The notes beneath the pieces were generated by a model. It worked only from the letters and a program-made list of their open reading frames with translations. It was not told where the DNA came from and did not search any database. From contig OZ017757.1 in assembly GCA_963969365.1 (NCBI GenBank), positions 2,480,001-2,544,000 on the forward strand: a stretch of DNA of 64,000 nt. Reading direction: 5' to 3'. The position numbers were made by a program, and so were the translations under genes. Shown in pieces: positions 22,252-34,330 of the stretch (position 1 is the first letter of the stretch; each line of letters opens with the position of its first letter). The DNA is from Asterochloris sp. CNOR1. Its lineage: Eukaryota > Chlorophyta > Trebouxiophyceae > Trebouxiales > Trebouxiaceae.

Positions 22252-25200
22252 ATGGCACAGAAGAAGGTACCCCCTGCACTGGGGAAGAGAAGTCGAGAGC
22301 CCGATGTACCAACGGGCAGAATCACCAGGGCAAGGACCAGGGTGGACCCTGCAGCGGCCGCACAGGTGCAAAATGACAATGGCAATCAGGGATGTCTCTG
22401 GCAACTAGGTGCAAGCAGGCACTCCACATGCATGGCAGCGCAGCCCTCTCTGTGGCATGTGGACCCATCAAGCATGTGTGTCTCAGCAGCTCTGTTCTGC
22501 AGTCTTGTTGCGCTTGCATGAGCGCAGTAGAGGTGATGATCCTGTTCATTAGCACTGAAGCTCAGCAGAATGTTGGCTTTAGCAGCCCATGAATGTGGAA
22601 GCTCAGCAGAGTGCTTGTTGTCCATCTGACTGACTCGGGCAATGCTTAGATCGTTTAGCTCCCTGTGGTGCTGCAGCTCACACCGGCAGAGCAGAGCGTC
22701 TGTTCTTGTATAGCTGCCGCAGCGGCGCAGGGTTGCTCAAACTCAACAAGTGCTTCTTGATCTTCTAGAGCAGCTCATGTTTGACTGGAGGCCATCAGAG
22801 TGCTTGCCTGCTCCTGCAAGTGGCGCCAGCACATGCATCACGTGAGCTTCACAGAGTGCATCTCGGCCCTGCAGGCGGCTGCTGCACAACTTGAACATGC
22901 TGCAGCGCATCAGCCAGGCTGTTCCCTTGTGCAAGGCAGTACTGCAACGTTCTGTGGCTGACCCAGCTGCTTGCCTGCTCCTGCAGGTGGCTGCCGCAGC
23001 AGCTGGCTGCAATGAGCAGTTCCCGCACCCCCAGCGCCCCAAGACAACTGCTACAACTGCCGAGCCCATTGCGCCCTCTGGCTGCCGCCGACAGGCCCCT
23101 CCGAAGCGCAGGACACGGAGTGTGCAGGCCAGAAGCCGGGCCGCCCCTCAGCCCACGAGCACCACTGAGCCCTCCACCATGAGCAATGCTGCAGGCTCGA
23201 CCCAGCCCACGCCTGGCATGACCTCCAACGTGGCAGCAGGTGAGGGTTTTCCATGGTCCACTGCTGGCTGCGTCTGAGATGGCTACTGCCAGCTGCTGAG
23301 CTTCTGATGCAATTCGCCTGTTTGGGCCAGACTGGAGCTGGGGCAGCAGCTCAGTTTGCAGGGGTCCCCTGCGGAGACTGCTGCACGGTCAAGCAGACTG
23401 CCATGTCATCACAGCATTTACCTGTGGTCTTGACCCAACTTTGAGCTTGGAATGCTGGTGCGGTACGATGTTCCAGAGGCAGCAGCTCCTTGCAATCTGG
23501 AGCAGCCTGTTCAAAGTGCTGCACGCCATCCTCTAAGAACCTCTGGTGCAAATGCACATCAGATCACCTGACAGCTTTTGCCCAGCCAGCCCGCCCAACG
23601 CATTACACCAACATGCCTGACAGGCTCTGTACAATGTTAACCTCATGCAGGCCCAAGCGCTGCCCAGACGCAGCAGGCAGCGGCAGCAACACCTGCCGCA
23701 GCAGTGCCTCCAACAACAGCAGCGACGAACAGGGCAGGCTACCCTGACGTCTTAGCACCAGGCATAGTCAGGGTTCATGTGGCTGCCCACACAAGCAAGC
23801 AGGCCGCGCGACTGAAGTCAGTGGCAGGTAGGTGGCTGCCTCAGTCAAGATCAACATGCGTTGCAACATGCTGCATTCACAAATGAGTGCCACCAGCTGG
23901 AGGTTGGTCTGTCATGCTTGCAGCAAACTCTGCAGCATACCAAGCAGGTGCCGCAGCTCAAGTGACAGGTGGGTCATGACTGACTCACGCTGGCGGCTTG
24001 CTTCGTTTCCGAGTAAATGCCACCGGCTGCATATCTGCCTACCACGCTTGTCCGGCCAGGCCTGCTGCATGTCAAGCAGGTGCCGCGGCTAAGTTTATGG
24101 CAGGCAGGTCATTAAGAAGATGCACTGCAGCTCGCCACATTCACAAGTTGGTGCCACCAGCTGGATGTCTGCCTGCCATGCTTGCCAGGCCTGCTGCATG
24201 CCAGGCAAGCGCTGTGCCCCAAGTCTGTGGCAGAGCAGCAGCACTTTTGGTCAAAGGCTCTGTTAGCATTGCAGGTGCTGTCGAGCAGCCTTCTAGACTG
24301 TCCATGCTTGAGCTATGTGCAAACCCAGGCCTAGCTTATGATTGCTTTTAGTTGCTGGTCATGCTTGAGGAGCGCTTGAGCTTGCTGCAGCTGCAGCTGC
24401 TGCTGCACATGCATGATCTGCCCTGCACATCTTTCCAGGCCTAGGCCAGCTTGTGGCTGCTGCCTCCTGCATTGCCCGTGAATTCTGGACTGCGCGCTCA
24501 GTCGCTGTGCAGTAGGCTGCCCTTCTGCTCCCAGCTCCTTCAGATGGTCCCTGCTGCAGCAATTCTGGAAGCCTGGCCAGTGCACTCAGGCTCTGTGCAG
24601 CAATCTAGTCTGCTGCTCCCAGTTTCTTGACGGCGCCCCTGCTGCTGCAGGCAAGACAGAGGCTGCGGCATTGGGCGCGGGTGTGTCGGAGCATGAGGAT
24701 GCCACAGCCACTGAAGAACCAATTTCTAACTCGGCAGCAGGTGAGATGCTGCCCAGACCGTGGGCAACTTGAGCCACCGCTGGCCACTGCTGCACTCGCA
24801 GTATAAGAGGGCACGAGCTTGCCTGCCGTGCCTAATTTGCCTGGCCTGCAGATGCTCAGGCTGTGTGCAGTGGCCTCACCTGCTGCTGCCCTCTGCTTCA
24901 GATCACCACTGAGGTGTTGACTAGTTGTAAGCATGTTGCTTGTGGTGGTTAGCTGCTCCCCTTTGTGTCTCTGCAGCTTGCATGTGGAGATCTGCCTGCC
25001 TGGACGACATGCCAGGGCGGAAGCCTGCCAGCCTGTCATGTTCTGCCCTGCCAATCAACTCTCTGTCCTACCTCTGTGCAGGGTTGACCAAGTCACACAA
25101 ACACCGTCACACCCCCTTGATGCAGGCACTTCTGTCAGCAACAAGTCTTCTCTGTCAATGTACCTCATGGGGCCACTCTGCACTTCAGGATCTATTTGCT

Positions 25201-28200
25201 GCTGCAGGCGAGAGGGGACTCGCCACCTCAGGTGGTGCGATGGCTGAGCCAAAGACCACAGCATCTGCCCGAGGCCTGCCCACCATTCCGGCAGCGGGTC
25301 TAGAGGCAACCAACTCCCAGGGGCCAACAGCAGGCACACTAAGCCAGGTGCGGGCGCAGTAGCGTGTGATAGCAAGTGTAACAGGCAACCCCTTGCTTGC
25401 TCTTCAGCAAGATCTGTTGATTGTCCTTGCTTCGCGCAGAGTGCTTTGCTTCTGAAGCACATCAGGACACGCAAAGCACACAAAGAACATGTTTCCTGAA
25501 CAATGCAGGGGTCTGGCGCAAGCACCTTTTCTTCTGCCCCGGGCACTGCTGCAGCTGAGGCCACCATGGCTGGGGCAGCAGCACCCGGAAGGGAAGCAGC
25601 TGGCAAGCAGGTACACTTTGTCTGGACCTGCCTTGAAAGCACAGACGTCGGCCTGGGTTTTGTGGTGACCTGCCTCAGAATCATGCCTTCCACATGCCTC
25701 CAGTGAGCAGCAGGCCTTCCAACCTCAACTGACCTGTCTGTCACTCAGTGTGCAGGCAGAGCTGGCACAGCTGCCGGGGACTGGGGGCAACCAGCCCGGC
25801 CCCACCATCACGATCCAGGCAGCCGCAGGTGGCGCTGGGCTGCAGAGTGGCTCTGCTGCCAACCACTTGTCACTGGAGAAGGCTGCGGTCTGCCAGCAGC
25901 GCGATCTGCAGGCAGCCTGTGAGAGGCTGCAGCAAGAGCTGAAACAGACCATGGCAGCCGCCGAGCAGGAGAGGGGGGCAGCCCAGAAGGCCCAGGCCTT
26001 GGCAGACAAAGAGAAAAAAGAAACCCTGGCAGCACAGCAGCAGCTTGCCCCCCTCCAGCAGCAGCTTGGCCCCCTCCAGCAGCAGCAGGAGGGGATGCAG
26101 GGGCAGCTGGCTGCTGCCCAGGGTGCACGGGAAGCTGCTGTGCACGAGGCCCAGGGGCTGCGCCAGGCCCTGGAGGGGGCCAAGCGCCAGTCACAGTCAG
26201 CTGCTGCCGAGCTGGGGGCGACCCGCAGAGCTGCTGCCCAGGAGCAGGCCGAGCACCAGGACATGTGCACCTCCCTGACAGCACAGCTGGAGGCAGCCCG
26301 CACTGGTGCCCAGGAGCAGGACGCCCTGCACAGGCTTCTGAGGGCAGAGCTGGAGGCAGCCCACACTTGGGCCCAGGAGCAGAATGACCTGCGTACAGCG
26401 CTGACGGCCGAGCTGGAGGGTGTACGCAGCACTGCAAGTCGCCATGAGAGCCTGTGGGCAGCACAGCTCGAGGCAGGTCGGGCAGCGGCCCAGCAGCAGG
26501 GAGACCTGCACGCATCTGCCCTTGAGGCAGCGGCCAAGGCTGAGGCAGAGCTGGCCCAGCTCCGGGCTCAGACCACAGGGGCAGAGCAGACCCTGCAGCA
26601 GCAGGTGGCTGCCCTGCAGGGGGAGGCAGGCAGGCAGTCTGCCTCTGCGGCCGCAGCCCAGAACCAGACTCAGGCTCTGCAGGATCTGGTCAGACGCCTG
26701 GAGGGGGAGCTGCTCAGGCAGGCCGACAGCGCCGACCAGCAGCAGAAGGTCCTGCAGCAGAAGGTAGACCAGCTGAAGCGTCATGTGGACAGGCTGTCCG
26801 CCGCTTCTGCCGCTGCTGCCAAAGCCCAAGAAAAGAACGAGGCCCTGCAGCAGCAGGTCAGCCAGCTGGAGAAGGAGGTGGACGAGGCTGATGCCAATGC
26901 TGAGAGTGCTCAAGAGGAGAAGCTGGCCCTGCAGCAGCAGGTCAGCCAGCTGGAGACTGTGAAGCGCAGGCTGTCTGCCGCTGCTGCTGAAGCCCGGAGC
27001 GACAAAGAGGAGAGGCTGGCCCTGCAGCAGCAGGTCAGCCAGCTGGAGGATGAGAAGCGCAGGCTGTCTGCCGCTGCTGCTGAAGCACAGAGCGACAAAG
27101 AGGAGAAGCTGGCCCTGCAGCAGCAGGTCAGCCAGCTGGAGAATGAGAAGCGCAGGCTGTCTGCCGCTGCTGCTGAAGCCCAGAGCGACAAAGAGGAAAA
27201 GCTGGCCCTGCAGCAGCGCGTCAGCCAGCTGAAAGGGCAGCTCGGCAGGCTGAGGGGCCAGACAAACGAGACTCTGGAGCGGGCGCAGCAGCGGCACACA
27301 GACGAGCTGCAGGACGTGTCCTGGCAGCTGCACGAGAATCAGACCTGCTTCACAGCAACAGAGCAGCGCCTGCAAGCCCGTGTGGACCGGCTCAGGAGCA
27401 AGAGGGTGAGCAGTGACCCAGTTGGGGTGTACCGTGTGGGTGGAGTCGGCGTGTCAGCACAAGACCTCAAACAGCGCATGGAACTGCACGTGGTGGCCGC
27501 TCTGTGCGTCTGTCTCTTCACTCATGATTCGATGTTGTTTGTGTCGACAGGAATCCTGAGCAGACCATGGCCCATGGGAGTCCATGTCCTTCCTGCGCAC
27601 CTGCTGACCGCTTGGTGGCAGCATTGTTGAGCCTTGTCAGTGGAGGATTCCTGCTGAATGCTGGTACCATCAACCAATTCAGACATCATCCCTGACCCTG
27701 CAGCTTTTGCAAGCCTTGTGTGGCTGCAGCCGGCACAAGCAATCGGCCATGACCAGAAGCACTGAAATCTCACCTTGGGCATCCCAGCACACCTGCCACA
27801 CAAAGGCAAGCAAGGGAACCCCAAAGAGTTGCTGACCTGAGCGTGGTGCCATTGCAGAAGGAACTGAAGCACCTGAAGTCGGACCTGCGCAAGGAGAAGA
27901 AGGAAAACCGCAACATGCACCGCCAGGTGCAGGAGGCCCTTGCGCAGGTGCTTCTGCAGGACAGGCGCCACGTGGTCATCCAAACGGCATTCAGGCAGCG
28001 AGATGCTGAGGTGGCCAGGCTGCGGGCCGAGCTGAGCCGATGGGTGAGCACACCTGCGCTTGCACCTGCATGGTCCTGCAGTCATGAAGCTGAGTGGCTT
28101 ACTCAGCCACTGTCAAACCCCAGAAGCTGCGCCTGGCAGATGATGTTCGCCAGATCATGCGTGATGCAACAATTGAGCTGGTGCTCAGGCTGGGCTGCAT

Positions 28201-31200
28201 TGGCATGTGAGCTCACAGGGATCTGCGCCTGCATGCGGTTCCTGTGACAAGCATGGTTGTGGGGGCTGTCTGCGCCGGCAGGTGAGCTCCTCAGCATCTG
28301 CATCAGGAGGATCATGACCTGGATAGCCTGCTGGGGGCAATCGCTTTTTGTGCTGCTCAACACGGCCCTTGCCCATTGGCCAACACGCCTTGTTCCAGTC
28401 TGTGCTGCTGAAGACAGCCCATGTTGGCAGGGGCAGCACCTCAAAGTCCTGCCAGGGGCCGACTCTCTCATTGTCAACACTCCACGTCTGCATAACTCAC
28501 TGAAGCCCAAGCCAGGGACAGTAAGCTGTGTGCCACCAACCCTCTGATGTCAAAGTCTGCGCTGCTGATCGCAGGCCTTGTGGCTGCAGGGTGATGTGGA
28601 CGGCCTGCTGACAGCCACAGTCGAGGGGCTGGTGTTTGGCAGCCCCGCTGGGGGGGGCACCTCTGCTGGCGGTGAGCCACAGCCGTGCATGAGCAGCCTT
28701 GTTGGGCGCTGGCCCTCCTGAGGGGTTCTGAAGGGTTGCAGAGCCTGAAGCCGGCAGCGGTAGTCAGAGGTGTCACAGCAGGCCGTGACCCTCCAGCGCT
28801 TCACTGACAGCTGTGCTGATCGCTGTGGGGCCAGGCGGGGTCGCAGGCGGCCAGCCTGTGCAGGCAGACGCCACGGCAGCCTACTGTACTGCCCCTCTTC
28901 CACTCTGAGCTCTCCCTTTGAGTCCAATTCAGGCGGCGCAGCCTGACCTACCCGCAGCAGGCCGCGCAGAGTATTTGCTTTTCAGTCTTCTCCTTTGCAA
29001 GCAGCCAGCCTGTGCAGGCAGACACCACAGTGACCGGTCATGCCTCTTGTACCACCCCCCTCTTTTGGTGATCCTCCCCCTGCAGGCGGCCAGCCTGTGC
29101 AGGCAGACGCCCCAGCAACATGCCAGGCCTACTTTACTGGCCCTCTTTCTTTTCTGACTTCTGCGCTGCAGGTGGCTAGCCTGTGCAGGGCCAAAAACCT
29201 CCAGCAATAGGCCACGCCTGCTGTACTGCCTCCTTCCTGAATAAAATGCTGGCTCCTGCCCTGCAGGCGGCCAGGCTGCGCAGGAGAACGCCTCAGCAGC
29301 CGGCCACGCCCCTAATGGCGCCGGCAGCCAGAGCCCTCTCCCCCAGGCGACTCAGGCAGCCACCTCCCCACGCACCTCCCAGGTGGCGGCGGCATTCCTG
29401 CAGCTGCATGCTGGTGCGGCTGCTCAAGGTGAGGCAGCAGTGACTGCAGGTGTGCATGCAGCGGGTGCGGTCAGAGAGCTGCCTGGGGACAGCATGCAGG
29501 ACTGCAAGGCAGCAGCAGCAGCCCCTAATGGGGTGCCTGCGTGCACCCACCAGGCTTGCGGTGCAGTGTGCACATGTGGCATCCTCCAAATCTCGGCCGA
29601 ACAGCAGCTGTTGCCTGTGCATGCCTGCGCCCAGTCTGCAGCCGCAGGGCTGCCTTTACCAAGAGAGGGGGAGCAAGCCTTGAGTGAGCACCAGCAGCCA
29701 GCAGCAGCTGCCCCTGCAGCAGGCCACCGCTGATACCCCTCCGCTTTCTTTCTGCCGCTGCAGACCAACAGCCTGTGACGGCAGACCTCCACGCAGCAGC
29801 CCACGCAGCTGCCCCTGCTGGTGCCAGCAGCCTGGACTCCCGCCCACAGGCTACCCAGAGGGCTGCCCAGATTGCTGACGCACGCAGGCAGCTCCATGCT
29901 GACGCAGACCCTGCAGGTGGGACACCGCCACCCAATGCTGTCCATGCCCAGTCCCTTGTGCATGCCTGCACCCGCTTGCAGCAGCACCAGTGCCGTCCTC
30001 TAGGAAGGAGGCACAGTCAGCACAGTCTAGACACCTGCATGGCCCCTGTGCATGCCTGTGCACTTTGAGCAGCTCCAGCACAGCCTTCACCTGGAGATGT
30101 GGTCGGTGAGCCAGCTCAGAATGCAGCAGCAGCATTCTCTATGCACCGCACACAGCCTCTCCACAGCCTGTGCTAAGCCACTCGAATGGTGAGCAAGCTC
30201 ACAAAGCAGCAGCAGCCGCCTCTGTGCCTGTAAACAGTGAGCAGCCTCAGCACAGCCATCATCAGGAGACGTTGACGGTGGCAGGTTCAGACAGCCTCTG
30301 TGCAGGCTGTCACATCCTTGACAGCGGCAGCACAGCTCACCCTCAGCAGACAGCAACGCATGCAGAGGTGACTTCAGATGCGCTTCCCAGCTTGGGTACA
30401 GCGGTCGAGTTGTTCAGCATCTGTTTGGGGGGGTCGCTTCACACAGAGGCATGACTTCCCACCTGCACACCATTGCAAGCTGCACGCTTCTCATTGGACC
30501 CTCCTGGCCTCCAGGGTCATTGGCAACAGCAGGCCGCTGGCACCGGTGACATATTTTTGCAACAAATGCCGGGGGCACTCTTCCCCACCTGACGCTGATT
30601 GGGCGGGCATGCGATGGGGGATACCACAACATTCCTCTGCTGCCTGCGCAGGTGCCCAGCACGGTTGATCCGTGCGGGTGGCAGGAGTCCATGCATTGCA
30701 CACACTGAGGCTCCTGTGCGAAGGGCTGCAGGCCACGCTGGCCCAGAGCAGCAGCCACTGCCCGCCAGGCCTCCTGTGCAACGCTCTGCCCTCCCGTGCA
30801 GGTCATGGGCCTTGCTGTGCTGCCCCGCACCAGGCACTGATGCTTGCTGCCTCCTCTGCAGGCAGCGCAGGGACGGGTGACACAGCCCCCATGTCCCTGA
30901 ACCCCAACCAGCAGCCAAACAGCGCTGGGATCCCTGCTCAGGCGTCAGACCACCCTGCGGGCAGCAGGCCTGGGCAGGCCCAGCTGCGTTGCTGCATGCG
31001 GCGCGCCAGACCCCTCCAGGCAGCCAGTGCTGGCAGCCGCAAGAGGGTGCGCTTTGCAGCCCTTCCCCCTCCGCAGAAGCGGGCCCGCCGCGAGGCTCCC
31101 CCTGGTGGCCTCATGCACGAGCCTGCAGCTGCCGCTGCCAGCGCTGCTGCTGCGGCCCAGGAGGACTCCCCTCTCCCAGACGAGTGGATGCCGGATGTAG

Positions 31201-31610
31201 CTGCCGGGTATGCATCAGCTGAGCGCAGGTGGGACTCAGAGGCGTCTCAAGAGCTGAAGCGTGCGGTGGAGGCCTACCATTATCCTGACCAGCTGGATTG
31301 CGAAGAGGGCGTGGAGGCCCTGTGGGAGGACGCAGACATGCCCCAGGCAGAGCAGGGGGTTGCAGGCAGCAGTTCAGACCAGCCCGCAGCGCTTGACGCC
31401 GGGCACGGCCTCGGGTGGGCGGCAGCTGGCGTCCACCCTGCAGCGCTTACAGTGGGGAGCTTGCAGGCGCACCAGCACGCCTCAGCAGGCCTCTTTGGCC
31501 CCATTCAGCCAGAGCTTGAGGCTGATGACGGCATGGGCTTCGACTGTCCCTCTGAGCCAGACGCAATGCTGAGCGGCGGCGATGCGAGTGATATCTATGA
31601 CCTATCCTAG
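22252..31610 (+). CDS. Large coiled-coil protein, unrecognised family
   Basis: Thirteen exons in phase give about 1304 residues: 22252-22365, 22987-23239, 23651-23827, 24651-24740, 25208-25347, 25509-25610, 25756-27405, 27858-28043, 28124-28180, 28590-28671, 29267-29428, 29764-29916 and 30862-31610. The start is MAQKKVPPALGKRSREPD, 200 bases after the tubby-like stop. Residues 1-290 are low-complexity, basic and Ala/Thr/Pro-rich (PPKRRTRSVQARSR). The 1.65-kb exon 7 is almost pure heptad coiled coil with three exact-length 31-residue repeats plus a partial one. The C-terminal 250 residues hold a bipartite basic cluster (SRKRVRF, PPQKRARRE), an acidic helical patch around WDSEASQELKRAV, and the end GGDASDIYDLS. 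No catalytic motif, signal peptide or membrane segment was seen. A nuclear structural or scaffold role is an inference from the basic clusters only. The 28180 and 28590 junctions and any small exons between 29428 and 30862 are the least certain. Confidence 0.8.
23870..24245. repeat. Three copies of the 3' edge of coiled-coil-gene exon 3 with donor
   Basis: Intron 3 holds three units of about 130 bases containing GTGCCACCAGCTGGA-type text and CAAGCAGGTGCCGC..AAGT..TGGCAG-type text. The latter matches the end of exon 3 (AAGCAGGCCGCGCGACTGAA, then GTCAGTGGCAG before the GTAGGT donor at 23828). The units start roughly at 23870, 24010 and 24150. Confidence 0.7.
26914..27230 (+). repeat. 93-bp in-frame coding repeat (31 residues)
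   Basis: Units start at 26914, 27007, 27100 and, partly, 27193. Each encodes EEKLALQQQVSQLE, a variable three or four residues, then RRLSAAAAEAQSDK with very few changes. The period is 31 rather than 28 residues, so heptad phase shifts by three at each unit, which implies a periodic skip in the coiled coil. A more diverged relative precedes the first unit at 26833. Confidence 0.95.
28840..29270. repeat. Array of copies of the start of the 29267 exon
   Basis: Blocks beginning near 28849, 28997, 29086, 29172 and, as the real exon, 29267 each carry GGCGGCCAGCCTGTGCAGGC or a variant, usually behind a CTGCAG acceptor and pyrimidine tract. In the phase used by the gene they read GGQPVQADA and related text; some run into stops, and the copy at 29086 stays open to the next CTGCAG. 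They may be relics or alternative exons. A related start (DQQPVTADLHAA) opens the true exon at 29764. Confidence 0.75.
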
Positions 31611-32610
31611 GGCCGCAGCCGTTGCAGTCCACCTGAATATCTGCCTTTGCCTGTGGCAGCACCTACACTCCATGCTGTTGGGACATCCAAGATTTCCAGC
31701 CATTTTCCAACAACAAACCGATCCTGTCCATCAATCTGTCACACTGCTGTTTTTAAGTCTGACATTCCACATTCTGAGAGGCCCTTCCAAAGAAAATGGC
31801 GCACCTCATCTGTGAAGCGCTTGCATCAACAGCGCTCAAGGAGGGCGAGCGGCTGCAGGAACACAAAGGGGTTGCCTTTCTCTGAGGCTGCCTACAGCGC
31901 AGTGTGCATTTCTTTAAACGAGCACTGCACTGCTCACAACAGAGAGGTGCCTGCCGCTGCCCATGGCTGCTGCTGCAGCCCAAGAGGACACTCCTCTGGG
32001 GATGTGGCTGCTGACGGTACAGCAGCTGGGCGAAGACGGGACTCAAGGGAGGCTCATTTCCTGAAGTACGGGGTGGCCACCTTCATGGAGGCCTGGCATA
32101 TGCGCGAGTAAGTCAGGAAGGCCCTGTAGGAAGATGCAGACATGCCCCAGGCACAGCAGGGGTTGCATGCAGCAGCTGTGATCTTCACTGGCGAAGTATC
32201 TGGTAGTCTATGCGCTCTGCTTGAGTCACCATAGCTGTGCTGTTTTGCTGACAGCTCATGCAGCTCCTGGCAGCTTGCTGACAAGCATGACAAATGAGCT
32301 GAATGCTGAGTCTTTGTGACCTTGATGCTTGGAACCCCTGTCGACTGTGGAAGTGCTTACAGCATTTCACAGGCTGCAAAGAGCAGGGCACATGAATCCT
32401 AGGTGTCATCCCATACACTTAGATAATCCAGACAAACAAAGTATGGCATTGTGCTGCCAGGACATAGCTGCCTGTGCTGTGTGCATGCTGCAAGACTTAT
32501 AAGAGCAGAGCATGCAGTGAGGGGTCAAGGAGCACCCAGTTCAAGCGGCAGGTCCGAGGAAGCCTGTGACAGTCTGATTGGGCACCTCAACTCAACCACA
32601 GCTCCTTGCT
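31611..32610. repeat. Intergenic tandem duplicate of the ends of the two flanking genes
   Basis: From left to right the region holds a decayed antisense copy of the last DUF3054 exon (about 31826-31935; minus strand reads AASEKGNPFVFLQP where the gene has NKQGNPFEFLQL). It then holds a decayed copy of the last coiled-coil exon (about 31940-32190; GACATGCCCCAGGC recurs at 32139, original at 31335). Offsets between originals and copies are close to 790-804 bases for both, as expected if one segment spanning both gene ends was duplicated in tandem. Confidence 0.8.
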
Positions 32611-34188
32611 TCACCAGCGCTTGGTAAGCGATGCCAACAGCTGCAAAAATTCAAAGGGGTTGCCTTGCTTGTTCCTCCTCTGCTGGGGAGAGTCTGAGGC
32701 TGCCTGCAGCGCAGCGGCAAGCAATGTAAGTGTGTTAAACAGACAATGCACTGCTGGCACAAGAGCCAGGCAACAGTGCTAAGGGTTACCTTTGGGCTGA
32801 GGGCCGCAAACAGAGCCCTCCAAGAAAACAGTAGCACTGCAGTAGCCAAAAAGGTGACAATGACAAAACTCTTGTCAGGAAGGTAGCCTTTGGACGCTGT
32901 CCTGATGATGAGACCAGCCTGCAGACCACCAGCAGTATGTGAAGCGCCTGCTCCTGCCAAGAGCTCGTTGACTTCTGTGCTCTACATCGCTGGCCTGTCA
33001 GGAGACAGGTCACCACTATGCTGCGGGCTGCTGGTCTGGCCACGCTGTTGAGGGCAGGGCTCTTTGAAGATACATGCCTGCTGCTACATACTCCGTTGGG
33101 TCTTCCAGTCAGTTCATCCAGGCCCTGTCCAATGTGTCAGCAACACTTGGAATTTTGCAGTCTGCTCTCCTCTTTGATGTCCTGCCATTCAAGCAGCTGT
33201 TGCCAGGCAGAGCTGTGCAAGGCACAGCAGGCCGGTGCCGGAGCTCACTGGAACGCCTGCCGCCCACACGCGGGCAGCGGTGCCCACCGCTGACCCCGGC
33301 CCGCTCTGCTGCGCCTGCCTGGTGTAACCTCCCAGCAGCACGGCTGACAGCAGCCAGCCTGCACAGCAGGCCTCAAGCGGTCAGCCTGAACTGCATGGCT
33401 GCATGTTGGTGGAGAGGACGCTGGATCCAGGGTACAGAAAAAGAAGCATGTATTGTAGAACATTCTTAGGCCAGTACAGGACTCAGCTTAGCACCAGGCT
33501 GTCCTGCAATACTGGTGAGTTGTGCAGCGCCCACCAGCAAGGAAGGGTGAAGCTGTCCCAAGGATGCCCAGCAGATCAAGGCCCTCTGCATGATTCCGGC
33601 GCCCGACAGCTGCAAACAGCAGCAGCGCTGCCGCATCGCCGGCAGCCAGTGCAGCTGTCGCCCTGCAGGCGCAGCATGGCACCGCTCAGTGGCCACAGCA
33701 TGGATGCAGCAAGACGGGCCACACAGATTGCTCAACAGTGCAGCTGCCAGCTGGGAGAGTCCTGAATGCATGTACTTGGGCAATGCTCGACAGCCTGCAC
33801 CCTCAGTCAGTGGCCAACAGCAGAATGTTGCCAGCAGAAGCCTCACCTACCCCCAGGCAGTTTGGTCGCCCTCTCCCCGGTCTACAGCTGCCACCCCTGC
33901 CCATGCTTCCTCATCCAGCTGCTCCACACGCTCCAGCTGCATGTTACATTCAAGGTCAGCACGCCTGAATAATGCAGTCGTGCTGGTTCTGAAACTGCAA
34001 CTGACCTTCATGCCACGGGGCACAGGCGAAGTTCTGGGCCGTGCAGCAGCATTGTCCTGCTGAGGAGAGTCCCCAGATCCACCTGGGGTTGCAGCTCTGG
34101 TCAAGCACCGATTATGAGGGGTCAGCCTTCTGTCTTGGGTTGAGGTGGTGCAGGGACACCCAGAGCTATGAATTCGGGCTGCCTGCAT
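32611..34188 (-). CDS. DUF3054 membrane protein, probably plastid
   Basis: Five exons in phase give 265 residues: 34188-33851, 33662-33535, 33358-33249, 32918-32790 and 32703-32611. The N-terminal 110 residues are Ser/Thr/Arg/Gln-rich and transit-peptide-like, with a start at 34188; an internal Met at 34014 is the alternative. Then come LAAGDAAALLLFAAVGRRNH, a second hydrophobic block around ILGTASPFLAGWLLSAVLLG, then AGLIIRTASKGYLPDKSFVI and a third hydrophobic block, and the end NPFEFLQLLASLTKRW. This order and the final aromatic-rich tail match the DUF3054 family of cyanobacteria and plant plastids, whose function is unknown. The gene is convergent with the coiled-coil gene and divergent from RPS9. 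Confidence 0.88.
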
Positions 34189-34330
34189 GGCTTTGAGTGC
34201 ATGTATTGAAGTTGGTTCGGTTCTGGAGCTTTAGGTCAAGCAGGACGGCTACCTGTGCGAGGCCTGCTGCAGACAGATGAGCCTCTGAGGGCTGGCAGAC
34301 AAGTCCCTGAGGCATTGAGGAGGCCACAAC
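34189..34330. promoter_or_regulatory. Shared divergent promoter, DUF3054 / RPS9
   Basis: Only 142 bases separate the two start codons if the upstream DUF3054 Met is used (316 with the internal one). No TATA box was seen. The assignment rests on gene orientation. Confidence 0.5.

Noticed and set aside
26197-27375. A 392-codon open frame antisense to the coiled-coil exon
   Set aside because: It is the mirror of a Gln/Leu/Ala-rich coiled coil, whose CAG/CTG codons rarely give stops on the other strand. It is purely hydrophobic low complexity with no splice context.
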